This document shows, piece after piece, positions 60,248 through 64,000 of a stretch of DNA of 64,000 nucleotides; the stretch's first letter is position 1, and every line of letters begins with the position of its first letter. The stretch is from the NCBI GenBank assembly GCA_020061705.1, contig JAGUXT010000014.1, positions 1 through 64,000 of the forward strand, read 5' to 3'. This stretch comes from Halothiobacillus sp. Lineage in GTDB: Bacteria > Pseudomonadota > Gammaproteobacteria > Halothiobacillales > Halothiobacillaceae. A program made the position numbers and the translations under genes. Under the pieces are notes generated by a model, which saw only the letters and a program-made list of their open reading frames with translations, was not told the DNA's origin and searched no databases.

Positions 60248-60273
60248 AAAAAACCCCGCGTTGCGGGGTTTTG
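60248..60273. terminator. Bidirectional terminator (AAAACCCCGC type), copy 1
   Basis: AAAACCCCGC (60250-60259) pairs with GCGGGGTTTT (60263-60272) around a three-base loop. It is almost identical to the terminator at 61188-61213. Confidence 0.9.
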
Positions 60274-60303
60274 TGTTTTTGTCACCAAAAACAAGGCGCT
60301 GAA

Positions 60304-60594
60304 TCAACTTTTGAGTTTGGCGTAGGCCTCATGAATGGAATGGCTTGCTGAAGTCCATGCCGTTTCAATGCCGGATTTTAGATGATCCCATGTGTCATCA
60401 CTGGCTTCGCCTAATTCCTTTAACTTGGCTTTTGTCGATTCAATACCGCTTTCAATCGCGGTAATTTCTTTTTCGTATTTAATACGTTCATCGGCGAGCG
60501 CGCTATTAGTCTGTGCCTTTATCGCTTCTATTTTGGCTTGGGTGAGCTCGATTTCGGCTTCAATCTTCTGCAGGTAGGCGGCTTTGGTGCTCAT
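60304..60594 (-). CDS. Small coiled-coil stress protein (sll1863-like), paralogue A
   Basis: This 96-residue protein is almost entirely helical and charged. A coiled coil of Glu/Lys/Ala-rich heptads spans about residues 5-70, followed by the signature DDTWDHLKSGIETAW and SIHEAYAKLK at the C-terminus. The family is annotated as sll1863-like stress-response proteins, with no known activity. The ATG at 60594 has AAGGA eight bases upstream. A close relative lies at 61243-61536 (same DTWxHLKxGIExxW and IHEAYAK motifs), so the two arose by duplication. It is the last gene of a minus-strand small-protein cluster. Confidence 0.82.
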   Translation of the reverse strand: MSTKAAYLQKIEAEIELTQAKIEAIKAQTNSALADERIKYEKEITAIESGIESTKAKLKELGEASDDTWDHLKSGIETAWTSASHSIHEAYAKLKS

Positions 60595-60655
60595 GGGGAA
60601 TATCCTTGATAAGTGCATTAAATGCGAGGCGAGTAAATTAATTGACGCAAACAGG

Positions 60656-60877
60656 TTAGTTTTTTCTGCGACCGACTAACAAAAGTAAACCACCCAAGAC
60701 AATAGCACCACCGCCGACCCATACGGGAACATTGATGGTTTCTTTTTCCGACACTGAAAGCACCAAGGGCCCGATAACAGCTTGATCAGTTTTTTTGGTG
60801 TAGGTGAAACTTCCATACGCCAAACCTAATGCGCCAGCAATAATTAAGGCAATGGCGACAACATTGATTGATTTCAT
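60656..60877 (-). CDS. DUF3185 family small membrane protein
   Basis: This 73-residue protein has two membrane segments (about residues 5-22 and 52-68) joined by a short polar loop, ending GRRKN. The N-terminus MKSINVVAIALIIAGALGLA and YGSFTYTKKT match DUF3185, an uncharacterised family. A very strong AGGAGGAG site precedes the ATG at 60877, whereas the longer open frame lacks one. It sits between the lmo0937-type gene and coiled-coil paralogue A, all on the minus strand. Confidence 0.82.
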   Translation of the reverse strand: MKSINVVAIALIIAGALGLAYGSFTYTKKTDQAVIGPLVLSVSEKETINVPVWVGGGAIVLGGLLLLVGRRKN

Positions 60878-60932
60878 TTCAACTCCTCCTCGGAAAACTA
60901 ATTTTTTAAGACAATGCACACAGGCTAATGAC

Positions 60933-61079
60933 TCAAATGCGACGACCTTGGATAACACGCACGAGTATCACGACAACTGCAATGACTAGAAGTATGTGAA
61001 TAAACCCACCCATGGTGTATGAGGTTACAAAACCCAATAACCATAAGATAATTAAAATGATTGCGACAGTTTCGAGCAT
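60933..61079 (-). CDS. lmo0937-type 48-residue membrane protein
   Basis: Minus-strand translation gives 48 residues beginning MLETVAIILIILWLLGF and ending RVIQGRRI. There are two hydrophobic segments (about 4-20 and 28-42) with a GG turn (TMGGFIH) between them. This is the layout of the lmo0937/DUF5670 family of tiny membrane proteins linked to stress regulons. AAGGA lies six bases upstream of the ATG at 61079. Too short for usual gene-finding cut-offs, it is supported by its ribosome-binding site, motif and neighbours. Confidence 0.8.
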   Translation of the reverse strand: MLETVAIILIILWLLGFVTSYTMGGFIHILLVIAVVVILVRVIQGRRI

Positions 61080-61187
61080 TTTAAATCCTTCTTTCTCATC
61101 TTCAAACCCGTAGTTTAAAATTACAACCTGTACGTTGAAGGTAGCACAGAAAAATTTTTTGCATCTGTTTTATTCTCAATGCTCATG

Positions 61188-61213
61188 AAAAAACCCCGCA
61201 TTGCGGGGTTTTT
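61188..61213. terminator. Terminator (AAAACCCCGC type), copy 2
   Basis: AAAACCCCGC (61190-61199) pairs with GCGGGGTTTT (61203-61212). It lies downstream of coiled-coil paralogue B on the minus strand, where the left-side A-run becomes the T-run. It separates paralogue B from the lmo0937/DUF3185/paralogue A group and duplicates the terminator at 60248-60273. Confidence 0.85.
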
Positions 61214-61242
61214 AGGCGAGGGGTCAAGGAGGACTCTGGTTT

Positions 61243-61536
61243 TTAGCCTTTAATTTTGGCGTAGGCTTCGTGGATGGCGTGGCGTGCCGATGCCCACGTG
61301 TTTTCAATCCCTTCCTTTAAATGCGTCCATGTGTCACTGGTGGCTTCTTCAAACTCTTTCAGCGTGGTTTTTGTTGCGTCAAGGTGGGCTTGGAGTTGGG
61401 CAATTTCTTCGTCGTACTTAACACGTTCCTCTGCGATAGCGTTTTGGGCGTGGGCTTTTAGATCATCCAGTTTGACCTGACCCGCTTCAATCTCGGCCTT
61501 GATTTCGTGCAGGAATTCTTCTTTTTTGAATTGCAT
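61243..61536 (-). CDS. Small coiled-coil stress protein (sll1863-like), paralogue B
   Basis: This 97-residue helical protein is a paralogue of the one at 60304-60594. A coiled coil at about residues 5-70 is followed by SDTWTHLKEGIENTWASA and HAIHEAYAKIKG. No membrane segment or signal peptide is present, so it is cytoplasmic. It is the first gene of the cluster. A dyad lies 27 bases upstream of its start (61563-61596) and a MITE-like element lies directly beyond that, so the promoter must be inside or between them. Confidence 0.82.
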   Translation of the reverse strand: MQFKKEEFLHEIKAEIEAGQVKLDDLKAHAQNAIAEERVKYDEEIAQLQAHLDATKTTLKEFEEATSDTWTHLKEGIENTWASARHAIHEAYAKIKG

Positions 61537-61562
61537 GATGGATTCCTATGGTTAGTTAGTTT

Positions 61563-61596
61563 AGTGGGTGAAAAGCAGTGTCACACTGCACCCACT
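61563..61596. promoter_or_regulatory. Palindromic operator-like dyad upstream of coiled-coil paralogue B
   Basis: GCAGTGTCACACTGC (61575-61589) is a perfect 7+1+7 palindrome. It lies within a larger dyad, AGTGGGTG (61563-61570) pairing with CACCCACT (61589-61596). It lies 27-60 bases upstream of the paralogue B start and could be a regulator site or a leader stem-loop. Confidence 0.5.
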
Positions 61597-61614
61597 CTAT
61601 GACGCTTTGATTAA

Positions 61615-61703
61615 ATAGGACTTACGCAAAAGTGCCCCAGCGGCGTTCGGTGTACTGTCATCGGCGCTTTGCCTAGCTGGAACACATTTGCGTAAGCCCT
61701 ATT
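61615..61703. mobile_element. 89-bp MITE-like element, copy 2 (AATAGGRCTTACGCAAA ends)
   Basis: The left end AATAGGACTTACGCAAA and right end TTTGCGTAAGCCCTATT are inverted with one mismatch. The interior matches copy 1 (35253-35352) but lacks about 19 bases present there (AAGCGCCTCGCCGTACTAA). It lies between the stress-protein cluster and the actP terminator. Confidence 0.75.
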
Positions 61704-61704
61704 A

Positions 61705-61734
61705 AAAAACCCGACACGCAATGGCCGGGTTTTT
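61705..61734 (-). terminator. Rho-independent terminator of yjcH-actP
   Basis: AAAAACCCG (61705-61713) pairs with CGGGTTTTT (61726-61734). On the minus strand the A-run becomes the T-tail, 27 bases after the actP stop. Confidence 0.85.
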
Positions 61735-61760
61735 GTTACAAAAGCAGGATTAGCTTGGGT

Positions 61761-63428
61761 TTAGTGCTTGGAAGCACCCTCGGCACCAATCCCGGTTTCT
61801 GATCGCACATACTGGCGCAGGAAGGCTTCACGCTCAGTCTTGGCACGCTCACTGTTGTCAGTGATGGAGAAAATCCACGCCATAAGGAAGGCGACCGGCA
61901 TGGAGAAAATCGCCGGATCCTTGTAGGGCACGATGGCTGCCTTGAAGCCGAAGATGTCGACCCACACCGTTTTTGACAACACAACCAGCACGACGGCGGT
62001 AATCAGGCCACCCAATCCACCCATCACTGCACCGCGTGTGGTCAGGCCGCGCCAGTAAATGGCGAGGAATAGCACAGGGAAGTTGGCGGAAGCTGCCACG
62101 GCGAAGGCCAGGCCGACCATGAAGGCGATGTTCTGGTTTTCAAAGGCGATGCCAAGGAAAATGGCCAGAATGCCCAGACCGACGGTGGCGTACTTGGAAA
62201 TGCGCATTTCGGTCTGCTCATCGACGCGACCATGGCGGAAGGCGCTGGCATACAGGTCATGCGATACAGCGGATGCGCCCGCCAGGGTCAGGCCGGACAC
62301 CACCGCGAGGATGGTGGCGAAGGCCACGGCGGAGATGAAGCCGAGGAACATGTCGCCGCCAATGGCGTGTGACAGGTGAATCGCCGCCATGTTGTTGCCG
62401 CCAATCAGCTTCTTGGCCGCATCCAGATACTCGGGGTTGGTGGACACCAGGATAATGGCGCCAAAACCGATGATGAAGGTCAGGATGTAGAAGTAGCCGA
62501 TAAAGCCGGTGGCGAAGAACACCGATTTGCGCGCTTCCTTGGCGTCGGACACGGTGAAGAAGCGCATTAGAATATGCGGCAGACCGGCCACACCGAACAT
62601 CAGCGCCAGACCGAGCGAAATGGCGGAGATCGGATCCTTCACCAGACTGCCCGGTGCCATGATGGCATCATGCTTCGGGCTGATTTCAATCGCCTTGTTG
62701 AACATGGCGTTGAAGTCGAAACCGAACGACCACAACACGGCCAGCGCCATGAAGGTTGCGCCGGAGAGAAGTAGTATGGCCTTGATGATCTGCACCCAGG
62801 TGGTGGCCAACATGCCGCCGAAAGTGACATAAAGCACCATCAGCACACCGACGATAATCACCGCGTAGGTGTAGGGCAGACCGAACAGCACTTCGATCAA
62901 CTTGCCCGCGCCGACCATCTGCGCGATCAGGTACATGGCGACCACCACCAGCGAGGCAATGGCGGCCACGGTGCGTACCGGAATTTGCGCCAGACGGTAG
63001 GAGGCCACGTCGGCGAAGGTGTATTTGCCGAGGTTGCGCAGTTTTTCCGCCAGCAGGAACAACATGATCGGCCAGCCGACCAAAAAGCCGATGGAGTAGA
63101 TCAAGCCATCGAAACCGTTGGCATACACCAGACCGGCAATACCCAGGAAGGAGGCGGCGGACATGTAGTCACCCGCCAGTGCCAGACCGTTTTGCAGGCC
63201 GGTAATGCCGCCGCCTGCGGCGTAAAAATCCTTGGTGGTGCGCGTGCGCTTGGCCGCCCACCAGGTGATACCCAGCGTGGCGGCAACGAAGACCAGGAAC
63301 ATGATGACGGCGGGTACGTTCACCGACTTGGCGGCGGCTGTGTCAGCCGCCAGTGCGATACCTGCATAAGCCATGGCAGCCAATCCGGCGGCCAGCATCA
63401 AGGGACGCATAACGAGTGATTGATTCAT
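61761..63428 (-). CDS. actP: Cation/acetate symporter ActP
   Basis: ActP is a sodium:solute symporter that takes up acetate and other short-chain monocarboxylates. The 555-residue product has an N-terminal hydrophobic leader with an Ala-rich periplasmic segment, then thirteen membrane segments. The SSS-family motifs include [20 protein letters not shown] (near residue 67), [20 protein letters not shown], and [19 protein letters not shown]. The C-terminal cytoplasmic tail ends [10 protein letters not shown]. It overlaps yjcH by four bases, and the pair is a standard operon. A terminator follows. Confidence 0.94.
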   Translation of the reverse strand: MNQSLVMRPLMLAAGLAAMAYAGIALAADTAAAKSVNVPAVIMFLVFVAATLGITWWAAKRTRTTKDFYAAGGGITGLQNGLALAGDYMSAASFLGIAGLVYANGFDGLIYSIGFLVGWPIMLFLLAEKLRNLGKYTFADVASYRLAQIPVRTVAAIASLVVVAMYLIAQMVGAGKLIEVLFGLPYTYAVIIVGVLMVLYVTFGGMLATTWVQIIKAILLLSGATFMALAVLWSFGFDFNAMFNKAIEISPKHDAIMAPGSLVKDPISAISLGLALMFGVAGLPHILMRFFTVSDAKEARKSVFFATGFIGYFYILTFIIGFGAIILVSTNPEYLDAAKKLIGGNNMAAIHLSHAIGGDMFLGFISAVAFATILAVVSGLTLAGASAVSHDLYASAFRHGRVDEQTEMRISKYATVGLGILAIFLGIAFENQNIAFMVGLAFAVAASANFPVLFLAIYWRGLTTRGAVMGGLGGLITAVVLVVLSKTVWVDIFGFKAAIVPYKDPAIFSMPVAFLMAWIFSITDNSERAKTEREAFLRQYVRSETGIGAEGASKH

Positions 63429-63733
63429 TTCACATGATCCCTAAGTTCAGCAGTTAGACGGTCAAATTCCTTGTTGGCGCGCATGATGTACATGCCCGTC
63501 ATGCCGATGGCGATCAGAATGACCAGAAATCCGCCGAGGATGCCGACCGAGAGCGGCGAGCCAGCCGCGATCTTGGTGGCCAAAAGCGCGGGCTGGAAGG
63601 CGATCAGCAGGATGAAGGCAAAATAAATGGCCATCATGATGATGGCCATCGTCCAGTTATAGCGGTTGCGCGTGTCAACCAGTTCAACAAAACGCTCATC
63701 CGCATGGATTTGCGTGGCCAGTTCGTGGTTCAT
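63425..63733 (-). CDS. yjcH: DUF485 membrane protein YjcH
   Basis: YjcH-type DUF485 proteins accompany ActP; their role is not known. The 102-residue product has a polar N-terminus ([17 protein letters not shown]), two membrane segments (about residues 28-50 and 62-84) and a charged tail ([18 protein letters not shown]). AGGAG lies eight bases upstream of the ATG. It is first in the yjcH-actP operon. The region upstream holds a TATAAT-like -10 (minus strand, 63850-63855) and repeated TTAAGC motifs. Confidence 0.9.
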   Translation of the reverse strand: MNHELATQIHADERFVELVDTRNRYNWTMAIIMMAIYFAFILLIAFQPALLATKIAAGSPLSVGILGGFLVILIAIGMTGMYIMRANKEFDRLTAELRDHVK

Positions 63734-63873
63734 GCCGTCCGACTCCTTTTTGTTTCGTTTTTATGAAGGCTCGAAGGCTACGACAGAGCGCGTTTGCGGT
63801 AAATCATTTTTTTCAAATTAAGCAATTACTTATGTGTATCACTTAAGCGATTATAGGCATTAAGCGGAAGGCC

Positions 63874-64000
63874 ATGCCGATGTATTCTGCCATAGTGCAG
63901 ACAGGTCGGGCTGAATTCATTCAGCTTCAATCAGGCTTTCCGCGCGCTTCGGAAGCTTACGGTCGTGAAGAATTAAAATTCGATAAATCAATGATGTATC
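63874..64000 (+). CDS. Start of an unidentified gene running off the right edge
   Basis: An open frame begins ATG 63874 (MPMYSAIVQTGRAEFIQ) with GGAAGG just upstream and stays open for 42 codons to the window end. A second ATG lies two codons later. It is divergent from yjcH. I do not recognise the fragment, and its reality rests only on the ribosome-binding site and the open frame. Confidence 0.4.
   Translation, partial: MPMYSAIVQTGRAEFIQLQSGFPRASEAYGREELKFDKSMMY

Overview
The window looks like the chromosome of a gammaproteobacterium. The evidence is gene order that is typical of that class: pilM-pilN-pilO-pilP divergent from the class A penicillin-binding protein gene, dapB-carA-carB-greA, tRNA-Leu-tig-clpP-clpX-lon-hupB-ppiD, and recA-recX-alaS-lysC-csrA-tRNA-Ser. 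The genus cannot be named from the sequence alone. There are no rRNA genes, CRISPR arrays, complete insertion sequences or prophage genes. Foreign or mobile DNA is limited to short non-coding palindromic elements in the gaps between genes.

Layout. 1-2918 (minus): type IV pilus assembly platform pilM, pilN, pilO, pilP, probably continuing into pilQ off the left edge. 3062-13093 (plus): mrcA, dapB, carA, carB, greA, serS and an orphan acyl carrier protein. 13280-17678 (plus): ABC-F ATPase Uup and an HD-GYP c-di-GMP phosphodiesterase. 17904-23132 (minus): a FUSC-like membrane protein, a DUF4395 protein, and the trio moxR, DUF58 and tgpA-like transglutaminase. 23345-34794 (plus): tRNA-Leu(UAG), then the protein quality-control block (trigger factor, ClpP, ClpX, Lon), HU, PpiD and the radical-SAM protein YgiQ. 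34896-39931: a small cytochrome c, a DUF2207-like/LemA pair, a SulP anion transporter and a VIT1-type metal transporter. 40023-42094 (minus): dapD and dapC, the lysine/peptidoglycan branch that complements dapB and lysC elsewhere in the window. 42149-49576 (plus): a VOC protein, prmC, recA, recX, alaS, lysC, csrA and tRNA-Ser(GCU). 49905-57190 (plus): a very large hybrid histidine kinase whose Hpt domain is broken by a one-base frameshift, followed directly by a REC-PAS-GGDEF-EAL response regulator. 57338-64000: rpmG, rpmB, a HerA-like ATPase, a membrane protein, a minus-strand cluster of four very small stress-type proteins, and the acetate symporter pair yjcH-actP.

The most unusual non-coding object is a 152-base element at 30246-30397 between hupB and ppiD. 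A perfect 13-bp outer stem encloses four further near-perfect hairpins, giving a five-stem cloverleaf. Three other kinds of terminal-inverted-repeat element are present: 17686-17903 with a TTAT target duplication, a two-copy family at 35253-35352 and 61615-61703, and 57882-58043. Two of them end exactly at the stop codon of the neighbouring gene.

Signalling is a second theme. Three c-di-GMP or phosphorelay proteins (HD-GYP, hybrid kinase, GGDEF-EAL) are encoded here together with CsrA. In two of them key residues are altered: Asn replaces the phospho-acceptor Asp in the first receiver of the kinase, and NGDEF replaces GGDEF in the regulator.
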